Below are positions 24,521 through 33,034 of a stretch of DNA of 64,000 bases, in pieces. Source of the DNA: JANMES01 sp038329865 (GTDB lineage: Bacteria > Planctomycetota > Phycisphaerae > Tepidisphaerales > Tepidisphaeraceae); contig JBBQNK010000002.1 in NCBI GenBank assembly GCA_038329865.1, positions 62,001 through 126,000 of the forward strand, in the 5' to 3' direction. How positions within the stretch are numbered: position 1 is the stretch's first letter; each line of letters opens with the position of its first letter. Made by a program: the position numbers and the translations under genes. Below the pieces are notes generated by a model. The model saw nothing but the letters and a program-made list of their open reading frames with translations. It had not been told where the DNA came from and did not search any database.

Positions 24521-26022
24521 ACGAGCGGCGCTTTTCCGGAGAATCGGGAGGCGAACTCATGTCGCGCAATCCCGCGGGACAACGCATCGGCAGCGGTGGC
24601 GTCATTCATTTTCCGATCAAGCAACCGATCGATTACGCCGCCGTCAAATCAACCGCTCAGCCGCCGCTGGTGGCTCTTGTCACGCGCGTCTGGTTCATCT
24701 GCATGTGCCTGGCGCTGATGGGCTACGCGGTGATGGGCAAAGGCTTCGCTTACATCGGCCTGCCGCCGTTCTTCGTCGGCGAGTTCATGATGCTCAGCGG
24801 GCTGGCATGCCTGATGATTTGCGGCCCGTGGTGGCGCTTTCTCAAAATGCCGCAGATGATCGCGCTGCTGGCGCTGTTCGCCTGGGGCACCTGCCGCACG
24901 TTACCGTACATCAAAAGCGCCGGCCTGGACGCAGTGAAGGACGCGATCATCTGGCTGTACGGCATCTTCACGTTCGCCGTCGCTGGCGTGATCGTCTGCC
25001 AGCCGAAACTGCTGGTGGAGATGGTCGGCTGGTATCGCAAATACTTCGTCAAAGTGTTCCTGATCGCCACGCCGTTTTTGTGGCTCACGTTTCAGCGCTT
25101 CCCCGACAGCCTACCCAGCTGGCCGTGGGCGGACGTGACGATCCTCTTTCTTAAAGCCGGCGATTTACAGGTTCACCTCGGCGGGGTTCTGGCGTTCTGG
25201 GCGAGCGAAGTGGCCGGCGGCACGGCGATCATCTGGTTCATTCCGATGTTCATCAACGCCGCCCTCCTCGGCCCCGTCAACCGCGGCGGGATGGTCGCGT
25301 TCCTTTCCTCGATCGGCACTTCTCTGATCTTCCGGCCCTTCAACCGCTGGGCGTGGGGATTCATCGGCATCGCGTTTTTCGGACTCAGCCTGCTCTTCAT
25401 CACTGGACTCGAAATCAAAATCCCCGGCACGGAGCGGCCGATCTCATTTGATCAGCTCGTGCAGAACTTCATCTCCGTCGGCACCAGTTCCGGCGAAACC
25501 GGCGACCTGCAAGGCACCAAGGAATGGCGCCTCACGCTCTGGAATAACATTCTCAATGACACGCTACACGGGCAATATTTCTGGTCGGGACTGGGCTTTG
25601 GGGAAAATATCGTCAGTCATTACAACATGCAGATCGACCCGGATGAAGCCGTCCGCGATCCGCACAACGGGCACATCTCCATCCTTGCCCGCGCGGGCGT
25701 GCCGGGCATCGTGCTCTGGGCGATGGTCCACTTTGGCTGGGCGCTGGGCATGATCGATGGCTACGTTCGCTCCCGGCACGCCGGCCGCACCAAATGGGCC
25801 GGGCTCTTTATGTGGGTCCTGGTTTACTGGCTGATGGTCGTCATCAACTGCTCGTTTGATCCGTACATTGAAGGGCCGATGGGCGGCGTGTGGCTCTGGT
25901 CGATTTACGGCGTGGGCATCGCCGCGATGTGGCTGCGCGGGAAAGAACCGGAACTGTTCGACCAACTCGACCGCGCCGAAGAACCCGAGCCCGACGCACT
26001 CGCCGAAATGGGAGCCGCATGA
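24517..26022 (+). CDS. O-antigen ligase/polymerase-like membrane protein (Wzy-like)
   Basis: A 501-residue protein with about 10 predicted helices. It has the family's periplasmic loop in its C-terminal half, ending in WRLTLWNNILND...GLGFGEN and DPHNGHISILARAGVPGIVLW. The HN-x-(L/I)xxLxxxGxxG pattern marks Wzy/O-antigen ligase proteins. It probably polymerises lipid-linked repeat units on the periplasmic side. It is translationally coupled at both ends (ATGA overlaps with the flippase-GT4 fusion and the following GT4), which supports one operon. Ligase versus polymerase cannot be settled from sequence. Confidence 0.82.
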   Translation: MNERRFSGESGGELMSRNPAGQRIGSGGVIHFPIKQPIDYAAVKSTAQPPLVALVTRVWFICMCLALMGYAVMGKGFAYIGLPPFFVGEFMMLSGLACLMICGPWWRFLKMPQMIALLALFAWGTCRTLPYIKSAGLDAVKDAIIWLYGIFTFAVAGVIVCQPKLLVEMVGWYRKYFVKVFLIATPFLWLTFQRFPDSLPSWPWADVTILFLKAGDLQVHLGGVLAFWASEVAGGTAIIWFIPMFINAALLGPVNRGGMVAFLSSIGTSLIFRPFNRWAWGFIGIAFFGLSLLFITGLEIKIPGTERPISFDQLVQNFISVGTSSGETGDLQGTKEWRLTLWNNILNDTLHGQYFWSGLGFGENIVSHYNMQIDPDEAVRDPHNGHISILARAGVPGIVLWAMVHFGWALGMIDGYVRSRHAGRTKWAGLFMWVLVYWLMVVINCSFDPYIEGPMGGVWLWSIYGVGIAAMWLRGKEPELFDQLDRAEEPEPDALAEMGAA

Positions 26023-27233
26023 ACGTCCTCGTCGCCCACAACTTCTACCAGGTTCGCGGCGGCGAGGACCAGGTCTACCAAGACGTGGCCGACCTGCTCG
26101 AATCGCACGGACATCGCGTGACGCGCTTCGCCGTTCACAACGACGACCTGAGCGGGCGCGGCAAGCTGTCGATGGCGAAGATGACCGTTTGGAACGGAAC
26201 GATCGCCCGGCAGGTGCGCGAGATTGTCGAGCGCGATAAGATCGACGTCGCCCACTTCATCAACACCTTCCCGCAGATTTCCCCCGCCGCCTATTACGCC
26301 GCACGGCGCGGCGGTGCTGCCGTGGTGCAGGAAGTGCAGAATTTCCGCCTCATCTGCCCCGCCGCGCTTTTCCTACGCGACGGGAAAGTCTGCGAAGATT
26401 GCCTTGGCAAGGCCGTCCCTTGGCCGGCGATCAAGCACTCGTGCTACCGCGAAAGCAAGTCCGCCAGCGCGGTGGTGGCGACGATGCTTTCGACCCACCG
26501 CCTGCTCGGCACGTACCGGAAATCGGTAGACGCATACATCGCCTCGACAGAGTTCGGCCGCGCGAAATTCGTCGAAGGCGGATTGCCGGCGGACAAATTC
26601 TACGTGAAGCCGAATTTCGTCTCGCCCGATCCCGGCGCAGCGCCCGGCGGCGGCAGGTTCGCGCTGTTTGTCGGTCGGCTGTCAAAGGAAAAGGGAATCG
26701 ACGTCATGCTCCGCGCCTGGGAGCAATGCCCGGACGTGAAACTCAAGATCGTCGGCGACGGCCCGATGGCGGAACAAGTGAAGGCAGCCGCCGCACGACT
26801 GCCGAATATCGAATGGCTCGGCCGCCTGCCGGTCGGGCAGGTAATGCAGACCATGGGCGAGGCCGGCGCGCTGATTTTCCCATCGGTCTGGTACGAAGGA
26901 CTGCCCAAAACAATTATCGAATCACTTGCCAAGGGCACGCCGATCATCGCATCGAAAATCGGCGCGATGATCGAGCTGATCGACCACGGCCGGATGGGCC
27001 TGCACGTCCCGCCCGGCGATGCCGACGCCTTGGCGGCGGCAGTGCGATCGCTTTTCGCGGATCCTGCAAAGCTGGCCGCCATGCGTACCGCCGCCCGCGC
27101 AGAGTTCCTCGCCAAGTTCACCGCCGAGGCAAATTATCCGCGGCTTATGACGATCTACGAAAACGCCCAAGCGAATCGCGAACATCGGGCGGGTGTCCGT
27201 GCATCGCATGTTGCATCACAGGCCCCGCTTTAA
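26019..27233 (+). CDS. Glycosyltransferase family 4
   Basis: GT-B glycosyltransferase of 404 residues. It opens MNVLVAHNFYQVRGGEDQVY, a typical GT4 acceptor-domain start. Further on it has VQEVQNFRLICPAALFLRDGKVCEDC (a conserved Cys-containing insert of this subfamily), LFVGRLSKEKGIDVML, IVGDGPM, WLGRLP and PSVWYEGLPKTIIESLAKGTPII (E-x7-E). It acts in the cytoplasm on the growing repeat unit. ATG 26019 overlaps the preceding stop by four bases. The longer in-frame ORF to 25890 is only readthrough inside the neighbour. Confidence 0.88.
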   Translation: MNVLVAHNFYQVRGGEDQVYQDVADLLESHGHRVTRFAVHNDDLSGRGKLSMAKMTVWNGTIARQVREIVERDKIDVAHFINTFPQISPAAYYAARRGGAAVVQEVQNFRLICPAALFLRDGKVCEDCLGKAVPWPAIKHSCYRESKSASAVVATMLSTHRLLGTYRKSVDAYIASTEFGRAKFVEGGLPADKFYVKPNFVSPDPGAAPGGGRFALFVGRLSKEKGIDVMLRAWEQCPDVKLKIVGDGPMAEQVKAAAARLPNIEWLGRLPVGQVMQTMGEAGALIFPSVWYEGLPKTIIESLAKGTPIIASKIGAMIELIDHGRMGLHVPPGDADALAAAVRSLFADPAKLAAMRTAARAEFLAKFTAEANYPRLMTIYENAQANREHRAGVRASHVASQAPL

Positions 27234-27281
27234 TCGGCATCACTTGGCAAGCTGATCGATGGGTGCTACGTTCGCCGCACG

Positions 27282-28157
27282 TTGTCAAAACCGAAACAGA
27301 AATACCGGATGATCGCCATCGACCTCGACGGCACGTTACTTTCGCCCGAGGGCAAAGTATCGGCGCGCTCCCGCGCAGCCGTACGGCGCGTGCTTGATGC
27401 GGGCCTGCTCGTCTGCTTCGCCACGGGCCGCAACTGGACGGAAAGCCGCATGGTGCTGGAGGCCGTCGCACATTATCCGACGGCCGTTTTCGCCGGCGGG
27501 GCGCTGATCGTCGATACCGAGAAGAAGATCGTGCTGCACCGGATGAACATGGAGCGATCGCTGGCAGGTGAGTTGTGCGGATTTATCGAGTCGGCCGGTT
27601 TCCCCGCGCTGGCGCTACAGGACGTGACGATCGCGGGAGTGGATTACCTGGTGACTGCCGGCGTCGGGCTTGATCCAGTCACCAAGGCGTGGATGGCGAC
27701 GATGAACACCAAAATGCGCCCCATCGCCGACCTGCCGACACACACGCACGAGCACACCGTCCGCGTCAGCACGGCCGGGCCGAGTGGAACCGTTCGCGAA
27801 CTGCACACCAAGCTGCTGGCGACGTTCGGCGAGCGCGTGCTCTGCCACCGCATGGAAATCCCCGGCCCGAGCATCGACGTGATGGAAATGTTCGACCCGG
27901 CCGTCAACAAGTGGCAGGGAATTCTGCTCGTCGCCGAGCGGCACGGCGTGGCGCCCCACCAGATTATCGCCATCGGCGATGACGTGAACGACGTCGCCAT
28001 GCTCAAAGGCGCCGGCCTGGGCGTGGCGATGGGCAACGCCAAACCGGCCGTGCAGGCGATGGCCGATCGCGTCGTGGGCACGAACGCTGAAGAGGGCCTG
28101 GCGAATTTTCTGGGTGAACTGGTCGATCAGGAGTTGGTCGCCCCGCCGCCGGTTTGA
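27282..28157 (+). CDS. Cof-type HAD-superfamily phosphatase
   Basis: Haloacid-dehalogenase-type sugar phosphatase, 291 residues. Motif I is IDLDGTLLS (nucleophile Asp), motif II CFATGRN, motif III VNKWQGILLV (Lys) and motif IV GDDVNDVAML, with a C2B cap between motifs II and III. Members dephosphorylate sugar phosphates or nucleotides. It follows the GT4 by 48 bases and is probably the last gene of the polysaccharide operon. The start is TTG 27282 or ATG 27309. The ATG would place motif I at the extreme N-terminus, as usual for the family. Confidence 0.82.
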   Translation: MSKPKQKYRMIAIDLDGTLLSPEGKVSARSRAAVRRVLDAGLLVCFATGRNWTESRMVLEAVAHYPTAVFAGGALIVDTEKKIVLHRMNMERSLAGELCGFIESAGFPALALQDVTIAGVDYLVTAGVGLDPVTKAWMATMNTKMRPIADLPTHTHEHTVRVSTAGPSGTVRELHTKLLATFGERVLCHRMEIPGPSIDVMEMFDPAVNKWQGILLVAERHGVAPHQIIAIGDDVNDVAMLKGAGLGVAMGNAKPAVQAMADRVVGTNAEEGLANFLGELVDQELVAPPPV

Positions 28158-28182
28158 ACAGCGGCTGTGTTTTGATTCTTTG

Positions 28183-28248
28183 TCCGCGAATAGCACGAAT
28201 CCTCACGAATCCAGAAATCCATTCGTGAGAATTCGTGCTATTCGTGGA
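28183..28248. repeat. Inverted repeat TCCGCGAATAGCACGAAT...
   Basis: Arms of about 28 bases made of CACGAAT units face each other around about 10 bases, between the convergent HAD and NUDIX genes. It may serve as a two-way transcription stop. It has the same architecture as the other palindromes. Confidence 0.85.
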
Positions 28249-28260
28249 TTTCACACGCAT

Positions 28261-28749
28261 TCACTCCGTTTGCGACATAATAAACGCCGCCGACGTGGTA
28301 TCCGGCTCGGCCGCGTGCAGGATTCGGAGCAGGTGATCCTCCCGCAAGTCCTCCGGCAGTTCGGTCAGCGGAAAATATCGAATCTCCAGCGACTCATCGT
28401 CATTCACCCGAGGCTCGCCGTCGATCGGGCGGCAGCGGAAGGCGGTGATGACGTACTGTGCGACATCGCCATTGGGATAGGTGATGACCGGCGATGTGTA
28501 AACGCCGGAGACGCGCTCGATGGCGATCGTCACGCCGGTTTCTTCGAGCACTTCCCGAATCGCCGCGGCGGCCGGTTGCTCGCCGGGGTCGATGATCCCG
28601 CCGATGACCGCCCATTTGCCGGTGTCCGATCGTTTGCCGAGCAGCACTTCTCCGGCGGAGTTGAAGACGAGGGCCGTCACACCGGGGATGAAGAGGAGAT
28701 CGTGGCCGATCTTGGTGCGGAGTTGCTTGATGAAATCGGGAGTGGGCAT
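28261..28749 (-). CDS. NUDIX hydrolase
   Basis: A 162-residue pyrophosphohydrolase. The Nudix box is complete: GGIIDPGEQPAAAAIREVLE with ETG following (G-x5-E-x7-REVLEETG), preceded by KRSDTGKWAVIG. Family members cleave nucleoside diphosphates linked to another moiety. The N-terminal PDFIKQLRTKIGHDLLFIPGVTALV is typical of ADP-ribose/MutT-like members. The specific substrate is not predictable. It is convergent with the HAD gene and divergent from nothing; the next gene upstream on the minus strand is 29913. Confidence 0.85.
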   Translation of the reverse strand: MPTPDFIKQLRTKIGHDLLFIPGVTALVFNSAGEVLLGKRSDTGKWAVIGGIIDPGEQPAAAAIREVLEETGVTIAIERVSGVYTSPVITYPNGDVAQYVITAFRCRPIDGEPRVNDDESLEIRYFPLTELPEDLREDHLLRILHAAEPDTTSAAFIMSQTE

Positions 28750-28772
28750 TTTCAGATTCTAGGGAAGAAATG

Positions 28773-28845
28773 CAAATTGCAGAATGCAAAATGCAAAATG
28801 AAGAAAATACTCGTCTTCATTTTGCATTTTGCATTCTGCAATTTG
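28773..28845. repeat. Perfect inverted repeat CAAATTGCAGAATGC...
   Basis: Arms of about 31 bases (AAATTGCAGAATGCAAAATG plus continuation) are exact complements around a 9-base loop. They are AT-rich, unlike the rest of the window. It sits between the NUDIX gene and the stop of the dehydrogenase. Confidence 0.9.
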
Positions 28846-28854
28846 AATTTCCCA

Positions 28855-29913
28855 CTACCCCAGCTTGGCCATGACCGCTTCCGTCACCGCCGTCGTACTC
28901 GCCTGGCCGCCGAGATCGCGCGTGTGATTTTTCGGCTCCGCCACCACCGCACGACAGGCGTCGTTGATCGCCGTCGCGGCCTTCGGTTGGCCGAGGAAAT
29001 CGAGCATCATCGCCACGCTCAAGAACGTCGCGATCGGGTTGGCCACGTTCTTGCCGGCGATGTCGGGCGCGCTGCCGTGTACCGGCTCGAACATGCTGGC
29101 GGTTTTTTTCGTCGGGTTGAGGTTGCCGCTGGCGGCCATGCCCATGCCGCCTTGGATGGCGGCGCCTAAGTCGGTGATGATGTCGCCGAACATGTTCGTC
29201 GTCACGATCACGTCGTAGCGCTTGGGCTGGGTGATCATGTACATCGTGCACGCATCGACGTGGTCGTAGGCGGTTTCAATTCCCGGGTAATCCGACTTCA
29301 CTTCCTCGAACGCGCGCATCCACAGGTTGTGGGCGTAGCGCAGCACGTTGGTCTTGGCCACAAGCGTGACTTTCTTGCGGCCAAACTGCTTGGCGTAGTC
29401 GAACGCGTAGCGGATCGCCCGCTCCACGCCGTGGCGGGTCGTCACTTCGATCTGATTCGCCACTTCGTGCGGCGTGTTCTTGTAAAGGAACCCGCCGTTC
29501 TGGCAATACAGGCCTTCGGTGTTCTCGCGGACGATGACCATGTCGATGCCTTCAGCCTTGATCGGGCTCGGCACGCCGGGCATGAGTTTCGTCGGGCGGA
29601 GGTTGATGTATTGATCGAGCTCGAACCGCATCTTGAGCAGGATGTCGGTTTCGATCAGCCCCTGCGGGATCTGCGCGCTCCCGCGCGGGTCGGCCCCCAC
29701 GGCGCCGAACAGAATCGCGTCGTGGGCCGCCAGTTCCTTCAGGGCCGAATCCGGCAGCGTGATTTTCGTCTTGAGATAATGCTCGGCCCCGAACGGGTAA
29801 TCGGTGGTGGTGTAGCTGAAGCCGAATTTCTTCGACACCGCCGACAGAACCTTCAACCCTTCCGCGACCACTTCTTTGCCGACGTAATCGCCGGGCATGA
29901 CTGCGATTTTCAT
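28855..29913 (-). CDS. Isocitrate/isopropylmalate dehydrogenase family protein (3-isopropylmalate dehydrogenase-like)
   Basis: NAD-dependent beta-decarboxylating dehydrogenase of 352 residues. It has AVMPGDYVGKEVV at the start, the substrate arginines in LKMRFELDQYINLRP, and VIVRENTEGLY. Further on are TLVAKTNVL (catalytic Lys), VTTNMFGDIITDLGA (metal-binding Asp cluster) and FEPVHGSAPDIAGK. The NAD-type HGSAPDIAGK loop and the Arg-x8-Arg spacing fit 3-isopropylmalate dehydrogenase of leucine synthesis. Tartrate or homoisocitrate dehydrogenases are close relatives. No leuC/leuD neighbours are present. ATG 29913 is the first possible start. Confidence 0.8.
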   Translation of the reverse strand: MKIAVMPGDYVGKEVVAEGLKVLSAVSKKFGFSYTTTDYPFGAEHYLKTKITLPDSALKELAAHDAILFGAVGADPRGSAQIPQGLIETDILLKMRFELDQYINLRPTKLMPGVPSPIKAEGIDMVIVRENTEGLYCQNGGFLYKNTPHEVANQIEVTTRHGVERAIRYAFDYAKQFGRKKVTLVAKTNVLRYAHNLWMRAFEEVKSDYPGIETAYDHVDACTMYMITQPKRYDVIVTTNMFGDIITDLGAAIQGGMGMAASGNLNPTKKTASMFEPVHGSAPDIAGKNVANPIATFLSVAMMLDFLGQPKAATAINDACRAVVAEPKNHTRDLGGQASTTAVTEAVMAKLG

Positions 29914-30087
29914 AGTTCGGCCACGATAGCGGCACAGCGGATCGGTTTCAAACGGAGGTAAGGCGCGCTAAGTGCAGCGTACGTTTCAAACGCCAACTTG
30001 GAACGACAGGAAAATTGTGGTTAAATCCAACGCCCCGGCGGCAGAACTGTCAGGAATTTCCAACGCCTCCGCTCATTCGGTAGCTGC

Positions 30088-31845
30088 ATGAATATCGATT
30101 CCCTTTTCGAGCAGGCGTTATCGCTGCACCGCGCCAACCAACTTCCGCAGGCCGATTCGCTGTACCGGCAGGTGCTGGCGATCGACCCGCGTCATCCCGC
30201 CGCGCTGCAATATCTCGGGTTGACCTTGGCCCAGCGCCGTCGGCCGGAAGAGGCGTATCCGCTGATGAGTCAGTCGGTCGCACTGGCGCAGGACGCGGGG
30301 TTTTATTCCAATTTCGGCGCGCTGTGCCGTTCCCTCAACAAGGTTGACGAAGCGGAAGCGGCCTACCTCGCCTCGATCAGGCTCAACGCGAACGCCCCCG
30401 CGACTTACAATAATCTCGCCAACCTGTACGCCGACCAGGGCCGCCTTCTGCCGGCGATCGAATCATTTCGCAAAGCGCTGGCGTTGGATCCGAATTACTC
30501 GAATGCCCAACTCAATCTCGCCAATACGCTGATCGACGCTGGTGAATGGGCCGAGGCATTTACAGTCTTTCGCAGGGAGTTAAACGCCCGCCCGAACCCC
30601 GTCGCCCACAGCAGCCTTTGCTTAAACCTTCATTACGACCCGGCCCAGACCGCCCAATCAATCTTCGCGGAAAACCAGCGATGGAATTCCCTCTACACTA
30701 GGACGACGGCGACGCATTTGCCGAATGATCCTGATCCAGACCGGCCACTTCGCATTGGGTATGTCTCGCCCGATTTTTGTGAACATCCCGCCGCCCACGT
30801 CATTCTTCCGCTGCTTGAGAATCACGACAGGTCAAACTATATCGTCCACCTTTATTCCACCGTGAACCCGGCCGAAGTTCTGCCGCGGTTCAGAACCGCC
30901 GCTGCCGTTTTCCGCGAGTGTGACCCGTTCGCGCCTGATCGGCTTGTGTCTTTAATCCGCGACGACAAGATCGACATCCTCGTCGATCTGGCGAACCATT
31001 CCGGCTTCAACAGTCTGCTGGTTTTCGGTCAAAAGCCGGCCGCGATTCAGTTCACCGCCATCGGCCTGCCTGCGACGACGGGCCTGACCGCGATCGACTA
31101 CCGCTTCACCGACTCGTTCTTCGATCCGCCCGCGCCTGCGGCGGCAAAGCCGTCGTCTGAGAAGCTGGTGTATCTCGATCCCGCGGCCTGGTGCTACGAC
31201 CCCGGCCAAGTCGTCGAAAATCCCGCTCCGCCGCCGTCGCTTAAAAATGACTACATCACGTTCGGGTCGCTCAGCAATCTGCTCAAGATCAACGAGCCGC
31301 TGGTTGATCTATGGGCGAAAGTACTCCTTGCCGTGCCGCACTCCCGGTTCGCGGCGGTATCGGGCGCGTTGCTCGGCAGGTCTGCCTTCGGGCGTGATCG
31401 ACTGCTTTCACTTTTTGCCGCGCGGGGCATACCGGCCGATCGCCTCGTTCTCCTGGATCGCACGTCGCGACAGGAATACTTCGGCCAATACCAGCAGATC
31501 GACATTGTTCTGGATACCTTCCCCTTCCACGGCGGCGTGACCACGCTGGATGCTTTGTACATGGGCGTGCCGGTCATCACGTTGGCCGGCGAGACCTACA
31601 CTTCGCTCACGGGTGTTTCCATCCTCAGTAATCTCGATCTTCCCGAACTCATCACCCACTCGGCCGAGGAATATCTCGCGGCGGCCCTGGCGCTGGCGGG
31701 CGATGAGCGTCGTCTGGTGGCGTACCACCAAACGCTGCGTGATCGACTGCGATCGTCCGCACTGATGGGCGCCGCGGCCTACGCCCGGCGCGTGGAATCG
31801 GCCTACCGGCAATCATGGAAAAGCCTCTGCCTGGCCCGCGCCTGA
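30088..31845 (+). CDS. TPR protein with SPINDLY/O-GlcNAc-transferase-like C-terminal domain (GT41)
   Basis: A 585-residue protein. Residues 1-185 contain four to five tetratricopeptide repeats (LHRANQLPQADSLYRQVLAIDP, then ATYNNLANLYADQGRLLPAI). The rest is the GT41 catalytic region: RIGYVSPDFCEHPAAHVILPLL, DILVDLANHSG, ITFGSLSNLLKINEPLVDLW, RTSRQEYFGQYQQIDIVLDTFPFHGGVTTLDALYMGVPVIT (given in pieces here). Eukaryotic relatives put GlcNAc or fucose on Ser/Thr of proteins. Bacterial ones are often linked to surface or flagellar glycosylation. It would act in the cytoplasm. No ribosome binding site is evident at ATG 30088. Confidence 0.85.
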   Translation: MNIDSLFEQALSLHRANQLPQADSLYRQVLAIDPRHPAALQYLGLTLAQRRRPEEAYPLMSQSVALAQDAGFYSNFGALCRSLNKVDEAEAAYLASIRLNANAPATYNNLANLYADQGRLLPAIESFRKALALDPNYSNAQLNLANTLIDAGEWAEAFTVFRRELNARPNPVAHSSLCLNLHYDPAQTAQSIFAENQRWNSLYTRTTATHLPNDPDPDRPLRIGYVSPDFCEHPAAHVILPLLENHDRSNYIVHLYSTVNPAEVLPRFRTAAAVFRECDPFAPDRLVSLIRDDKIDILVDLANHSGFNSLLVFGQKPAAIQFTAIGLPATTGLTAIDYRFTDSFFDPPAPAAAKPSSEKLVYLDPAAWCYDPGQVVENPAPPPSLKNDYITFGSLSNLLKINEPLVDLWAKVLLAVPHSRFAAVSGALLGRSAFGRDRLLSLFAARGIPADRLVLLDRTSRQEYFGQYQQIDIVLDTFPFHGGVTTLDALYMGVPVITLAGETYTSLTGVSILSNLDLPELITHSAEEYLAAALALAGDERRLVAYHQTLRDRLRSSALMGAAAYARRVESAYRQSWKSLCLARA

Positions 31846-31890
31846 CACACGTTGCAACCTCGCCGCAAAGTCGGGATACTTTGCCGCGTT

Positions 31891-31952
31891 GTAGGGCGGG
31901 ATAACAATCCCGCCTCGGAGGCGACATCGGCGGGATTGCCATCCCGCCCTAC
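31891..31952. repeat. Nested palindrome GTAGGGCGGG...CCCGCCCTAC
   Basis: The arms GTAGGGCGGGATAACAATCC and GGATTGCCATCCCGCCCTAC pair with each other. Each also folds on itself through GGGCGGGAT/ATCCCGCCC. It fills the gap between the GT41 gene and the NHL protein. Confidence 0.88.
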
Positions 31953-31974
31953 ACCATTCAGCACGAGGAAACCC

Positions 31975-32910
31975 ATGAAAATCGGATCTGGCGAATTTAC
32001 CTACGAGTGGATCGAACATTGGATTCGTCTCCCCGAGACCGAGTCCGGCAAATCCAACGGCCGAACGCACGGCCTAGCGGTGGCGGACAACAATGACGTC
32101 ATCATCTTCAACCAGGCGCAGCCCGGCGTGCTTCGCTACAGCGCCGACGGCAAACTCAAGAACGCCTGGGGCGATCGCTTCAGCGGCGCGCACGGCCTGA
32201 CTCTCGCTAAAGACGGCGAGACCGAAGTGCTCTGGCTGACCGATCAAGGCACCGCCGAGGTCGTCAAGACTTCGCTCGACGGCACCACCCTGCTCAACCT
32301 CCAGCGGCCGAACCTGCCGGTATACCAAGGCACGAAAAAATTCGTCCCGACGTGGGTCGGCATCAACGAAGAACGCATCGGCGGCAACGGCGACGTGTGG
32401 GTGACCGACGGCTACGGCAGCAACTACATCCACCGCTTCACCAAGGCTGGCGCGTACGTGAGCAGCATCAACGGCACTGAAGGCAAAGCCGGCGCGTTCG
32501 CCTGCCCGCACGGGATCACGTTCATCCCGAAAGCCGGCGGCCCGGAGCTTTACATCGCCGATCGCGCCAACAAGCGCGTGCAGGTGTACGACGCCGAAGG
32601 CAACTTCAAGCGAGTCTTCGGCAACGATTATCTCAACAGCCCGTGCATGTTCGTCCACCGCAACGGCGTGGTGTACTGCCCGGAACTGTACGGCCGGCTC
32701 GCGGTGATCGACGCGAATGACAAGCTCATCACCTACCTCGGCGATCAGCCGGGGATTGAAAAGGTGAAGGGTTGGCCGAACCTGCCGGCCGACCAGATCC
32801 ACGCCGGCCAATTCAACAGCCCGCACGGCATGGCCGTAGCGGCGAACGGGGATTTGTACGTCGGCGAATGGATCGTCGGCGGGCGGGTGACGAAGCTGGC
32901 TCGGGTGTAG
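31975..32910 (+). CDS. NHL-repeat beta-propeller protein (peptidylglycine lyase/6-bladed propeller type)
   Basis: A 311-residue protein built of NHL-like blades: KLKNAWGDRFSGAHGLTLAK, GEVWVTDGYGSNYIHRF type, ELYIADRANKRVQVYD, GNFKRVFG, and NSPHGMAVAANGDLYVGEW near the end. Such six-bladed propellers bind or cleave small ligands, or act as scaffolds. No signal peptide is visible, so it is cytoplasmic unless exported otherwise. ATG 31975 follows GAGGAAACCC; the in-frame extension to 31852 is translated palindrome. It converges on miaA. Confidence 0.78.
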   Translation: MKIGSGEFTYEWIEHWIRLPETESGKSNGRTHGLAVADNNDVIIFNQAQPGVLRYSADGKLKNAWGDRFSGAHGLTLAKDGETEVLWLTDQGTAEVVKTSLDGTTLLNLQRPNLPVYQGTKKFVPTWVGINEERIGGNGDVWVTDGYGSNYIHRFTKAGAYVSSINGTEGKAGAFACPHGITFIPKAGGPELYIADRANKRVQVYDAEGNFKRVFGNDYLNSPCMFVHRNGVVYCPELYGRLAVIDANDKLITYLGDQPGIEKVKGWPNLPADQIHAGQFNSPHGMAVAANGDLYVGEWIVGGRVTKLARV

Positions 32911-32917
32911 AAGAGGA

Positions 32918-33034
32918 TTTACCACAGAGGACACAGAGAGCACGGAGAGGAAGTAGAGAAAAAGAAGGCGAGTGAACAAAGCAACGTTTTTCTCTTCTTC
33001 CTCTCTCTGCGCTCTCTGTGGTCTCTGTGGTTAA
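32918..33034. repeat. Inverted repeat, family C (TTTACCACAGAGG...CTCTGTGGTTAAA)
   Basis: Left arm TTTACCACAGAGGACACAGA and right arm TCTGTGGTCTCTGTGGTTAA plus inner ACAGAGAG units flank about 50 bases between two convergent genes. The right end includes the stop codon of miaA (33031-33033), so the element is fused to the gene's terminus. Confidence 0.85.
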
